DNA from: Punica granatum
Taxonomy: Eukaryota; Streptophyta; Magnoliopsida; Myrtales; Lythraceae
NCBI RefSeq assembly: GCF_007655135.1
Contig: NC_045131.1
Span: 26,954,001-27,018,000, forward strand
Direction of reading: 5' to 3'
DNA length: 64,000 nt
Within the stretch, counting starts at the first letter, position 1. Each line of letters starts with the position of its first letter. Below, piece by piece: positions 25,601-36,973 of this stretch. The translations under genes and the position numbers were made by a program. The notes beneath the pieces are model-generated. The model made no database searches, had not been told where the DNA came from, and was given only the letters and a program-made list of their open reading frames with translations.

Positions 25601-27900
25601 TATAAGTATGAGATAACTGAAAATACACAAAGAAAACACTAAAGGGCTAATCTACAAAAACTAAGAAATAAAAAAAATTACAAGAAAAATTATATCCTAT
25701 TTGAGTTAATTTCCATCTAATTGTTTTTATTCTTTCTTAAATTAATCCGCCCCAAAGCTGGAGTCAATCACATTAGTTCTCCTTTAAAGTGTAATAATAA
25801 TTTCTCCCGATATTCAAGTTTAATGAACTGTCCCTAAATATTAAAAAGTTACAATGCATGCCACTATGAGTAATTGTAAAGGTTGTTATAGATATTCAGT
25901 GAAACTATGGCTTGTTTAATTTGTTAGTGTGATTTTAAAATTTAACTTTAACTTAATTATACTCACAACAAAATAAAATAAGTCATACAAAGTCAAATGG
26001 TGGGTCCTATACATAACCATTTATATCATTCTTTTTCAAAATCAAAATCTGATTTTAAAATGTTACTTACAAACCAAATGCATCTTTAAAATGAAACCTT
26101 TCTCCTTTTTTTCTTTTTTTTATGAGTCTATGGTATACTCAACCTATTGGCTAAAATGAATCCTATACAGACTTGGTATCAGCCACGAAACTTCTAGCAG
26201 GTTCGGAAGCCCCGCATTTGCAGTAAAATCCGCCTAATGAGATCTCAATCGGTCGTTAATTTACACCATCGCGGTTAAAACTTATTTAGTAACTATAACT
26301 TTCAATATTAACACAAATACAGCTCATCATTACAGGCTCTTCAATTCGAATCCCTTCGTAAGAGCATCTCAAAGCACTCTTTCATTGGCAGCAGAACCAT
26401 CTCATCCAGATCGAATGGATGCAAGCAGCAAGAAGAGCGTAAACAAACTAAATGTTAGGAGTACAAAATTCCTAAAACGTTGGTTGTTACGTCACTGTTA
26501 CGATTTTCATGTCTCGGTTTATCGACCCAAGTTACTCCCATTCTGATGTAAGTTCCATTTAGAGCACCCAAGCAAACTTATCTGCATATAAAATATTACC
26601 AGATAAGTATCTTACTGATAAATTACTTAAACTTCACTTGCAAGACAATAATATCATTTTCAGTACTTAAACCACTTCGAACTGAATTGAATTGGGAGAA
26701 GTTAACCACAACAGTTTACATTCTCATGAAGCTTTTCCTTTTCCAACTTTTAGCTAGGAACATCACTGCATCTCTTACGATAAGCAAAGCATTCGCGTGC
26801 TCGAGATTGTTCTATTGAGTATTCTATACTTTCAGCCTATTGTTTCTTATCACTCACGAATCACACAGCCGGATAACTATATTATTCCCATCGTACCCCG
26901 GTAGGCAAATACAAGATCATGTAAGCAGATGAAAACTCACATGGAGCCAGTGCATTCCAGGACAAGCACATATGGGCATGTCGAGGATCGAATGGCTATT
27001 ACCGGCAAGAGGGATGGGGGTTGCTGAAGCTTCTAATCAAAGCAATGGGTCATCCTCGTTGATCAAAGTACAAGGATTACAGTTCATTTTCCAATCCTAG
27101 TAGATGATGATGATCTCTTCTTTGCCTCGATATCGTTCCATATTATACATCGACAATGATATTAACCTCACTGTCCAACTGACAGGATCAAAGCACCTGC
27201 CCCATGATAGCGATCATTTAGTCCGTATATAAATCTACGAGGATAGCAAGCTTCACAATTTTATTATACCAGCGGATTTACCGACTGATGCCCATCCAAA
27301 AGATGATTGAGGAAGCTCATGCTTCACGAAGCACCAGTGCATCGACAACACCGCATTTAAGTAAAAACGTACAGCCACCAAGCCAACCAATGGATGCCTC
27401 CTTTCTGCCGGATGCTACCAGAAGCTATATTTATGATGGTCCATAAAAATAATTATTCAAATTGAATGGTAGAATACACTACATGGCGCAAGAAATTTGC
27501 TTGATATTATTTACATCCTCCATCTCAGCTATGCGATTTAGTCTGCGGCGTGCATCTTTAACAGCTGGTCCCCGATTGTCGAAAGCTAAAGTTCGCCAGC
27601 AACATATCTCTTAAATACATTTTATGTAATCATGAGTTCCTACCAAAAAATTGGATCACAAGAATCGCAAAATGTGTGAGATCACTCTGCCCTTCTCGTT
27701 TCACAGTGAAGGCTTTCCATTCCCACCTCTTTTTTTCTCAGGAGGAGTCGTCTTGGGTTATCCCAGTCAGGTCCGGTTTCAACATTCAATCAAACAATCA
27801 ACAACCTGCGGGTTCATTCAGCAACCGCGATAAATTTACATCTCCACTTAACAGACCATAGTGATATAAACAGACCTGGGGTATGTACTTTGCATTAGGA
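22700..27900. other. Gene-free AT-rich interval between the CASP-like and Rgp1 genes
   Basis: No recognisable gene. The piece 23825-24020 has a 60-codon minus-strand frame (62 codons in all) without family motifs. The stretch 25917-26090, with inverted similarity between its two TTTTAAAAT-containing ends, may be an old MITE. Segment 26900-27900 has slightly higher GC and may include the 3' UTR of the Rgp1 gene. I see nothing else. Confidence 0.4.
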
Positions 27901-27920
27901 TCTCAAAGTCAAGTTTACCT

Positions 27921-30900
27921 TCAAGTACGGACCCACAAGGGTTCCAAAGAGAATTGCTTCTCGCTCCGGGATTGAGCAGCTGGAGACCGAGAAGGAGGGG
28001 CGTGGACAGTGATTGGAAGAACCCACTCACATTTGTCTCTTCCCTCGACTAGAAGCGGATGCTCATATCTGACATATGGGAAGCACAACTGAATTTCTAG
28101 ATTAAGTGGCCAAAGGGGCATATATTTTACGAATTAAGACAAACTGAGTACAGCACATGAGCAGTTACTTCTTCCAGTAAGTCTTACAGGTATCAAACAT
28201 TACAATTTGACCACAATGCCCCCGCAACCATGTGCTCCAGCAGGCATTAACATATGGATAGCATTTTTGCTAAGATCGTACCTGGTCCAGTCAACATTTT
28301 TCGGAGTAGTATAAAATTCAAAGCGGAGAGACCACTGAACGGAGATGCGGGAGGTAGAAAAGGACATGGGCCCATCCATGGGAATGGAAAACTGGAAGCT
28401 GGTCTGCACCAGATCTGCAACAACTTCGTGGTGATCACTCTGGACCTAGAAAAAAAAAAAAGCATAGAGCAGAAGTAATGGCTTAATGCATTGAAGAATA
28501 CATGAGATGATATTCACATCTAGAGTGAACATCTCAGTTACCTTAGTGATTGTAGGTGAATTTCTTCTAGAAGGATGGACAAATCGCCTATTTATGGTCT
28601 CTGAAGTCTCCAGCGTAATTAAAACCTGGGAGAACAGCAACATTCCCCGTATTTCATCGGCTTTGTGAACAATAGAAACAGCCAAAATGGATCTCTTATT
28701 CATTGCTGGAAAAATTCGAGCTACAGTTTTCTGCAGTATTACCTCAAGGCACCTCCGAGCTCTTTCTTCATGGAAAAAGGTTAGAGTTCCACCTATCTGC
28801 AGTTAAGGGCAGCACTCCAATGAGTGAAAGGATCCACAAAGCGTGAACGACTATAATCATGCATAACAGGAAAGGAAAAATCACCATATCGCTGAAATAA
28901 TAAGTTGAGTCAGAATTTTTGGGGGAAAATCTGAGCAAAACTTGGTCATCCAACCGGATATTGTACGATCTGCCCCGAATGAAGTTTTCCGCTGCCGAAA
29001 GCAATTTTCAGGAAAATAACTCTAATTTCAATCAAGTAGCAATTAAATGACAACAACAATTACTGCACGGATGCCCCTAGCAACAAGAAGACTAATAATA
29101 CCAGCTACAGATGAAACTCCTTCATCGCTTTCCAAGGAAGAAGATTTAACAAGTCTCTGCTGCTGGCTCGGAGAGACGATTGGAGACTTCTGGGATGATT
29201 CATCTGTTATCAAAGAAAACGTACCAGTTACAGAGAGATGGGATAATTTTAAGGCTCCTTGAATTATATACTAAAACTAAGCAAAACAAGCTCTTTGCTA
29301 TTCTCACAAGCACGCTTAAAAATAAAGATGCAACGATGTTTATTTTGCCATCTTGCCACTCTTGTTGGACAACTGACTGAAAGGCCTAACATGAGAAGAA
29401 CGATGGATGAAATGGGCTTCAGACATCCCAAAGAGCCTTACCAGCATTACTATTGTCGAAGACCTCAGTTATGGATAGACGTGGAAGTGCTAAATTTGAA
29501 AGACTGCTCCTCTGTCCTTCTAAATGCAACAAATCCCTACTTGAAGATCTTGCAGGGGACGATTGCAAGGACAATGAACTCCCAAAAGATCTGTACATAC
29601 TTTCTTTAGCAGGATTATAAGAAGAAACAGAAGCGATTTCATCCTTCGAGCTATCATACCCTTCTTCAACTACATCATATACGTCACTGGCTCTTACCTG
29701 ATTAAATCATCAAGCAGAGAAACGATCATTTGCTTGCAAATGGCATAAAGGATGTGGTCAAAAAGACACTTCTGTCTACATCCCCTTGTAAAAGGAAGAA
29801 CCAACACATCCCCCAAAGCTAAAAGAGAAGAGAAGAACCCCTCGAGAGTACTAAAAGGCAAAAGGAAAAGCGAATGGTGGGGATTAATATCTGACAGCCT
29901 ACCCAATCAGATTCTCCATCCATCTCTTTCCAATACATATCCAGTTGAATGGTTGTTGAAGGTACAATTCCTAACAAGAACAAGAAAGGAATTATCATGC
30001 TATCCAAAAGATAGCGGTGGTAAGCAGAAAAAATCATGAGCTGAATACACAACAGACTATGAAAAGCTGAGAAAATTGTGAGCTGAATGCATAGCAGACT
30101 ATGAATAGCTGAGAAAATCGTGATCATAAAAGCATGCCTAATAATTTCACTAGAATAAGGGGGAGAATTTATATCATGCATCATTCCTTTTGGAGCTCTG
30201 CCCTAAACACTATAGCATGGTAAGAACAAGGCATGGGGATTGATGGTGCAACAAAAACTCCAAGAACTGAAATATGCCTCCATCCGAGGAGACAGGCAAA
30301 CTCAATAAATTTGGATCACTAGCGAATTGCTGTAGGCAGAGATTCTCAACAACCAAATAATTTAGGAGAAACTGTAAACAGAATTGCTCAGGCACGGCAA
30401 ATGATTACAGTAAAATTGAGATAAGTCTATATTTTCAGGACAGCAATCCCTGGGTCTCCAAATCCATAAAGTGAAACCTCTCAACATTTCACTTATTTCA
30501 CCTGTATCATGAATAAAAGAGATTTTGGTAGAGGAGCATTAGAACCAAAGCCTTTTCATTTAATTTCGCCTTTAATACTAAGAGCTCCTAAAATAATCGA
30601 ACTTTCCAGAGTTTTTGACCATATATAGGTGTTATAAGGCAAACAAAAGATCCAAATCAAAAGACATTGAAAGCTTTAAATATCATTATGCGCAAACGAT
30701 AAAAGACTTACCATCACCTTGGCCATCTTCCAAAAGCAAGCCACTGTTCTTTTGATTGACCCAAACTTGCAAAGGAACACGAGCTTCCTGTTGAATCAGT
30801 TAAAAGTAAACTACTGAGATAACACACAATATTAAGACTACCCACTTAGACAGAGCTGTCACATTAACGTAAATGTGTGATGTTCCAAAAGTCCATGACG

Positions 30901-32609
30901 TCATTATTCTCAAAGATAAGAATGAAAGAGTTTCACTTCAACCAATTATATAATCTTCAGCAGATTTAGCCAATTCCAGTCATTGACAAACCCATAAGCA
31001 TTTACTCCAAGGAAACCATGTAATGATGACACCAAGGCAACAACTAGTTAACGACAGCAGCATACTCAAACAAGGAGTCACATTGTTCATGTCATTTAGT
31101 TTCGCTGTTTGTGCTTTTTTCTCGCTTTAAAGAAACTTCACTCATGTCGAAGCTATCATGGGCTGACATGCCCTTGCTCATATTGATAATGAAGAAAATA
31201 CCAAAGGAAATATTCAAACAATTTTTTCAACCAACAACAGACGATGCAAGAACTACGAACCACTTCAGTGAGATCTTTTGACGAATCTCTTTGCGAGTAG
31301 CTTTTATCAAGTATTTGCCACTGTCCTGACAACACAGTCCTGACATAGTAGAGATAACGAATTGTAGCACCCTTATATGATGGTGGTAAAATGCTTGGCA
31401 GAACTGTTCGTACCACATCTGCATAGAGGGAATAATATGTTAAATATCTAGAAAGGGATGAAAGATTTCTTCTATGGTCATCTAGAAAGGGAAACCAATG
31501 CAAGAAGACGTAAATGGGAGTACGGTCCATGAGAAGCCTGCCTGCCACACAGATACGAAGAACATACTAGAGCCATTTGACAACTCTGTCGACCTCTTTA
31601 AGGTATCCAAAAGTATCTAAGGAAGATAAATAAGTTGTTTTCTGCAGATTACCCTTTTCTAAATGGGGTGAGAGTATGTAGGACCTTTTTAGAGGATTAA
31701 TGTATTCCCGTAGGAGACTCCCCCGCTGCAGCAGGTGATGTACAAAGTTCTTTTAGACATTCTTTTATAAGATCAATGACAAGCTTCTCATCATTGAAAG
31801 AAACAATGGATAGGACCAGTGAAGATTTCTGCTGCCAAAACTCCTTTCAAATTGACCATGGAATTTTAACCCATTCCCAACTATAGGGTATAAGAGATTT
31901 CCTCTTACAAGTTTTTACGGAGCCAGGGGAGACAATCAGATTTGAAATTACGTGAGGTGCGGCGCCGTCCATGAAAACATATTCCCCTGCAAACGACGAG
32001 CGCCAAGAAAGTCATTCAACCAAATAAAAAGCGCTTGTAATGGATCGTAGCGCAAATGAAAGCCAAACACGGGCAGAATCCGCAATGCTGATGCTGAAGC
32101 GCATTCGAGGACAACCTTAAATCAAAATTGTAGTGATTTACGTGTTTAGAACTGAATAGCTACAACAACTATTATGATGCATTTGGCTGCGAACTGATGG
32201 AGAAATCAAGAGCTTGGCATCTCTTCCCGACCTCACCTTCCTAACGAAGTATTGCAGAATCATATTAAACAGAGTAGGAATTCGATCGGAGCAGAGACAA
32301 CAATGTACCTCTCCGCTGTTTGGAGTCGGGAGAGGGCTTCTGAGTGGCGAACCATTGGCAGTCCAATTTCTCGATCCCTTTGATCTCGAAGCCGAGCCGC
32401 TTGATCAAAAGGGAACAGGCACCGGCACTCTGGAGGACGGCGGGATCGAGGATGCTAGGACAGGAGATCTCGACGGTGGCAGTGACTTGGTCGCCGGGCC
32501 GGTAGACCTCTCTGTCAGTGCGGAGATTCAGGAACGGCGCCGGGAGTCGGCTCTTCAGGCCTTGCTTGGTATCGCCGCCACCAAAAATGGAAAATCGCGG
32601 CGGCAACAT
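27921..32609 (-). CDS. RGP1: Rgp1-family protein (arrestin-like; Ric1-Rgp1 Rab6/Ypt6 exchange-factor subunit)
   Basis: My model is complement(join(27921..28068, 28282..28445, 28542..28796, 28885..28991, 29102..29270, 29360..29385, 29442..29697, 29903..29970, 30712..30787, 31261..31418, 31909..31986, 32309..32609)), 1806 nt, about 601 aa, in phase throughout. In yeast and animals Rgp1 partners Ric1 to activate Ypt6/Rab6 in retrograde traffic to the Golgi; a plant role is inferred. Exon 1 has an arrestin-like N-terminus (LRTDREVYRPGDQVTATV). Next come VFMDGAAPHVISNLIVSPGS, LPPSYKGATIRYLYYVR and ARVPLQVWVNQKN. The middle is Ser-rich (SSPARSSSRDLLHLEGQ). The C-terminal arrestin half has YNIRLDDQVLLRFSPK, SETINRRFVHPSRRNSPT and HHEVVADLVQTSFQFSIP, and the protein ends SLEPLWVRT. 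The start is the only ATG after an in-frame TAA. The 26-nt exon (29360..29385) with a GTGGCA donor, and the GTTCGT donor at 31260, are the weakest points. Confidence 0.85.
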
Positions 32610-32669
32610 TGGCCCGCTGCTCTTTCTCTGGCAGTGCCGGCTATGAGATCAGTCGAGGTAGCTTAGAGG

Positions 32670-33424
32670 AAGGAGGAGGAGGCGACTTGCTGCCGGTACA
32701 AAGCTAACTGGTCCGATTTGATTCCGGTTCGCACTGGTTTACTTATTCGGTCTCGAGATAATTTTCGGTTCGTAAATTTTACCCGAGTCCCCGAGCATTG
32801 ACTTTCGATTTGTATTCCGCCCCAAGATCGACTTTGCTTTCACCAATTCGTAGTTGAAATGATGCAATGCAACATCGAAGATCATTTTAAGAGCGCACCA
32901 TGACGACGAATCGGGAAATAATAGCAAGGGACGAGACACTAGTCAATTCATTAAATTTCACCAATTGTAGACGGTGGACATGGCTGATAACTAAAATGTG
33001 ATTCCAACATAGAATTCTATCTAGAAACTATATATCTATCCATATTTATATATTATGTAAAACTAACTTCAAATTAATAAATGTATCTCAAATAAATGAT
33101 GGATTATTAATGAAACAAAAAAGTATTAAAATAATTTATTGAAATAAATATTTTAGCTATGACCAATTCTAGGTGAGGCTAGGGAAGTACAATAATACTA
33201 ATCAAGACCTGGACGACGATATCATGCCCCATAGCGATCTTCATAGCCTTTTCTGCGGCAAGCACTAAGCTCCACATCATCACCTCAAAAGTTGATTTTT
33301 AGTATTACTGATTCCCTAAAATTACTTTGGATCGCATCTGAACAACACGTTTTCTGATGTGCATGTTCCTCATAAGAAGCAAGCACAGAGCATTCTTAGG
33401 TCATCTCCTGGTGTTGAAGAACTA
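32670..33424. other. Upstream flank of the Rgp1 gene
   Basis: No gene seen. The first part is presumably the 5' UTR and promoter of the minus-strand Rgp1 gene; I see no clear TATA element. The rest is AT-rich filler. Confidence 0.35.
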
Positions 33425-34043
33425 GACTTGTTTGGTTTTACGATTAAAATTTTACTATACTCAACTCAACTTTATTCTTCTACAAATTTAACATTACAAT
33501 CATTACTGTTTTGTCTTTTCTTTCTTTTAATAATAATATCTTATTCATATTTTTTTAATCATTTTTATAATCAATTTCTTAATAATAAATTTCATATCTA
33601 TTTTACATATATATATATATATATAGTCATATATATATTCTTACACATCCATATATTTTTCAACATTTGTCATAATTATTTTTTGTCTTTTATTAATCCC
33701 CAAAATTGAATGGAGTTGAGTTAAAATCTCAACTCAAAAACCAAACATATCAAATATTGTGTCTTTGATTTTAGAGTTGAGTAAAGTTAAATTTTTATTT
33801 TAATTGGCTTGTAATAATTGTGTTATTGAATTATGAGAAAAAGTGTGAAAAAATAATGAATAGTTGAGAAAAAGTAATGATTGTGTTGTTGAATTGTGAA
33901 AAAAGTAATGAATAGTTGAAAAAATTTAGTATTAAAAATTGAATTGAATTGATAAAAAAATTGAAGAAAATGAGAAAAAGTAATAATTACGTTGTTGATT
34001 TTTGTTGTATAATGAGTAGTGCTAAAGTTAGAGTTAAGAAGTA
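33425..34043. mobile_element. Two adjoining Tourist-like MITE relics
   Basis: The first spans about 33425-33749: the left end TTGTTTGGTTTTA, then CTCAACTCAAC, and the right end CTCAACTCAAAAACCAAAC form inverted termini like those of the Harbinger copies. The second, about 33760-34043, shares TTTTTGTTGTATAATGAGTAG and AAAGTTAGAGTTAA with the MITE at 15639-15882. No clean target duplication could be fixed. An AT microsatellite lies at 33608-33626. Confidence 0.5.
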
Positions 34044-34930
34044 TTGTCTGTCGATCCGTTCACATCAAAATTTAGCTTATGTCTCTCTTTTCATATCATT
34101 TTGATAACTTTATATTATCAGTCTTTTCAAGATACATTTAACTTAAGAAATATTTTTATATTGCATTGATAAAAACGAATACTAGCTAAAATAGTATATA
34201 TTGGAGCACGAGTAATAAATCCAAATAAAAGCCAATAATATAGCAACACAGTAAAAAAAAATATGTGTAACCAACATCAACATAAAATTATGAGCATATT
34301 AGTTAATTATTTTAAAAAATAAGTGTTGCGCGTTCGATTTTGGGCGAGGAAGGGAGAGTGAGGGAAAAGTGGAAGGACATAAAAAGAGGGGAAGTTGGTA
34401 ATCATATCACTAAATTTATAATTTTGTCTTTAATTAGTGGCATGTAAAAATTAAAACATATGAATTAAGACCATTTTTTAGGAAGATGAAAGTGAGATAA
34501 AAGCTCCTTCTCTAACTTTATGATAAACATAGATACAGATAAAAATAATTCTAGAAGAGAGAGTGCGATTCTGACGCAGTGTATACGCAAAGAATCTATC
34601 ACAGACCCGTTGATTTTGTAGTCTACCGGAACTACGACTTTCAATCCCTATTGATTCTCCGAATTCCTAGGAAATTGGCATCCAACTCGAATCGAATTCG
34701 AGAATGGGCAAAAGAGCACAATAGCTCTAAACTTTATTAAGAAAACATCCCCCCGTTAAACCCTAGGGTTTTACCAAACTTCAATAGAAATTAAAACGCC
34801 TAAATTACACAAAAGACATAAACTTTTCCTAAAATTGCAAAAACGCTCAAATAATATAAAAATGCCCGTTTGACTCCGGAGGCCGTTTCCCTCAAGTTAG
34901 GGTTGTCAGAACTTGTTTTTCTTGAAATAC
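34044..34930. other. Gene-free AT-rich spacer
   Basis: No ORF with recognisable features. Slightly less AT-rich from about 34560 on. I see nothing assignable. Confidence 0.4.
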
Positions 34931-34950
34931 CGATTTGCCACGTATTCTAC

Positions 34951-35218
34951 CACATTAGGTTCCATAAATAGAATTATGCCGATACTTGTTGCAAAGTGCT
35001 CCGGCAGAGATCTTGGAGATCCAGAGGGTAGGAACAGTGTGCTCCAGTCCCTCATCGCTGTCAATCACCTGGAAAACGAAGGAGGGGCATAGTGCCAACA
35101 CCTTCTCTGGCTCTAGGATGGGGCTGAAATCGTGAGGGGGAGGAATGATTGGCGGCCCTTGAATGAAGGCAAATATGGGACGACGATACCAGGTGAGGAT
35201 ATCGACTAAAGACTCCTA
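34951..35218 (-). other. Unrecognised open frame without a start codon (possible exon)
   Basis: A minus-strand frame of about 86 codons is open from near 35218 to a TAA near 34951. It is clearly higher in GC than its surroundings. It reads VDILTWYRRPIFAFIQ, then GPPIIPPPHDFSPI, LCPSFVFQVIDSDEG and TVPTLWISKISAGALC. It has no ATG. An AG acceptor-like site (TTTTCCAG) lies inside. I do not recognise the family. It could be an isolated exon of a gene fragment or a piece of an unrecognised transposon. Confidence 0.3.
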
Positions 35219-36139
35219 GAAGAGCTCAATCCCTTTCGAGTTTTGAGTACCTTATGGTTCTAGCTAAGCGAACGTGGGTGGGTAGGATAGTTTGTTTGCG
35301 GTTTCTCACATTGCTCTTGTATAATATCATGATCATCCTCTTGTATTCTCATATGTTTCGGTTGATTACATTATATTCTTTCGGTTTGCTCACAAACGAA
35401 AAAAGCAGGGAAATTGACTCTTGTGTTGTAATTATTTACATCATTGTTCCAATATAGTTAATATCCTCTTCATCAATACTTTCCAAAACTATATACCATT
35501 TCCTCATAAATCATATCATCGCATATATTCAAAAGTTAGCAAATGTCTATATTTATCCTTAAACTCCTGAGAAAGCCTACTTTTCAAGATAAATAATTCT
35601 AATCCACATGAAATTCACATAGTCCAAGTCCAGGAAAGGCAAAAAAAAGGGGGAGAAAAGCTAATTTGGATTCAGTAAAAGATCATCTGGTGGTAGAAGT
35701 CATTTATGTCGATCTCGATCTTGTCTATAGAACTTCGACAAGATTGCGATTAAAATGTATTTGTGCCTATTATATAGCTACGCTGTTATGTCACTTTGCC
35801 TCAAGTTTGCCCTTAAGTCAAGAAGACACAGGCCCATTGTTAGAAAAAGCTAATAAGAAAATAATATTCAAGTGGAAAAGAAACCACCTATAAGCTGAAA
35901 AAAGGGAGCTTCTCAAAAGAAGAAGATTGACATTTTCCAAAAAAAGAGGAAGATAATGGAGTTCCTAGATTGGGATATGTTGAGGAAAATGTATTCATCT
36001 GAGTCCAGACCTAAGAATCTTATTGACTCTGCGAACTAGGAACTAGTGAGATGTGCACAGCTCGAGAAAGTAGCTAGTGAAATTAAAGAAGGTGATCAGC
36101 ATTATAACATTGCATCATTGATACTGTTAAAGTTTTTTC

Positions 36140-36314
36140 GGGTAAATTGCACTGGTGGTTCAAAAAGTTTTACAAATGTTTCAATATGGTACAAAAAGTT
36201 TTTTTTACTACTTGATGGTACAAAATGTTTCAAAGTTGTTTCAGTATAGTACAAACCGTCATCTCGCCTTTGAAACATTTGTAAAACTTTTTGGACTACC
36301 AATGCAATTTACCC
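36140..36314. mobile_element. Short foldback MITE with about 44-bp inverted ends
   Basis: The left end GGGTAAATTGCACTGG and the right end, reverse complemented, GGGTAAATTGCATTGG match over about 44 bp including AAAAAGTTTTACAAATG. The 175-bp element is almost entirely inverted repeat with direct sub-repeats of GGTACAAAAAGTTT type. Its termini resemble those of the Mutator-type foldbacks here (GGGYAAATTRC). The target duplication is unclear because both flanks are T-rich. Confidence 0.65.
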
Positions 36315-36384
36315 TTTTTTTAATGATAATCACTTTTCCAAAATGTTCAATGCTTACTTATGTCAAAAGTATAATTATTTGTAG

Positions 36385-36915
36385 GAGTTTCTCATGGGAT
36401 TAATTAGTTTGCATTTTAGTAAAATTTTTTAGTAGTAACGAAAGTGTCCACCTAATGAGGTGAAGTAGGCTAATATAGCCCATAAGCTAAGATAGAGTCC
36501 ATTTGGCACATATACTCTTTTTAACTTGTTCCTTCTTTTTATGTTTTATCTATAGAGATTACGTCTTAATTTGCAAATCCAGGAGGAAAAGTCAATCTTA
36601 CTTAAGAGGGTCATCCAAAAGATGCAATGGACCTTCACTACGTCACTTGGAGTTTCCCATAGGCTCTAGGTGAAGGAAATGCGGGCCTCTTTAATAAGGG
36701 CATGTCGCTGGTAGCTGGTAGTGACGTTCCAGCAGATTAGGGCATCCACTTCAACATTAAACCTTGGCTGAAATAGCTTAATGAGCAACTCTAATACCTT
36801 TGCAAGGCATGGAAGGATTATCAAGAGATGACCTTCCCCGATCTCTTTGAGGCGGTGGTTAACGTGCCAAAAATGGAAAGTCTTTCAGAACAAGCACAAT
36901 ATGAACTTGCCATTG
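36385..36915 (+). repeat. Direct repeat A (partner at 39455-39915)
   Basis: It shares long stretches with the partner: GCTAATATAGCCCATAAGC, CATGTCGCTGGTAGCTGGTA, CAAGGCATGGAAGGATTATC and GATCTCTTTGAGGC. It is about 80-85 percent identical by eye with several indels. The 3' part is an open frame (YLCKAWKDYQEMTFPDLFE) that continues across the hAT insertion site, so this is probably a duplicated fragment of a former gene. I do not recognise the protein. Confidence 0.7.
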
Positions 36916-36973
36916 CACTAAAGGCCAGTGAGCAAGCAACATTAACTTCTAAGGAAATAACGACAACATCAGA

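Noticed and set aside
26180..26370. tRNA-like pieces (GGTTCGGAAGCCCC and AATTCGAATCCC)
   Set aside because: T-loop-like strings only; no acceptor stem or cloverleaf can be drawn.
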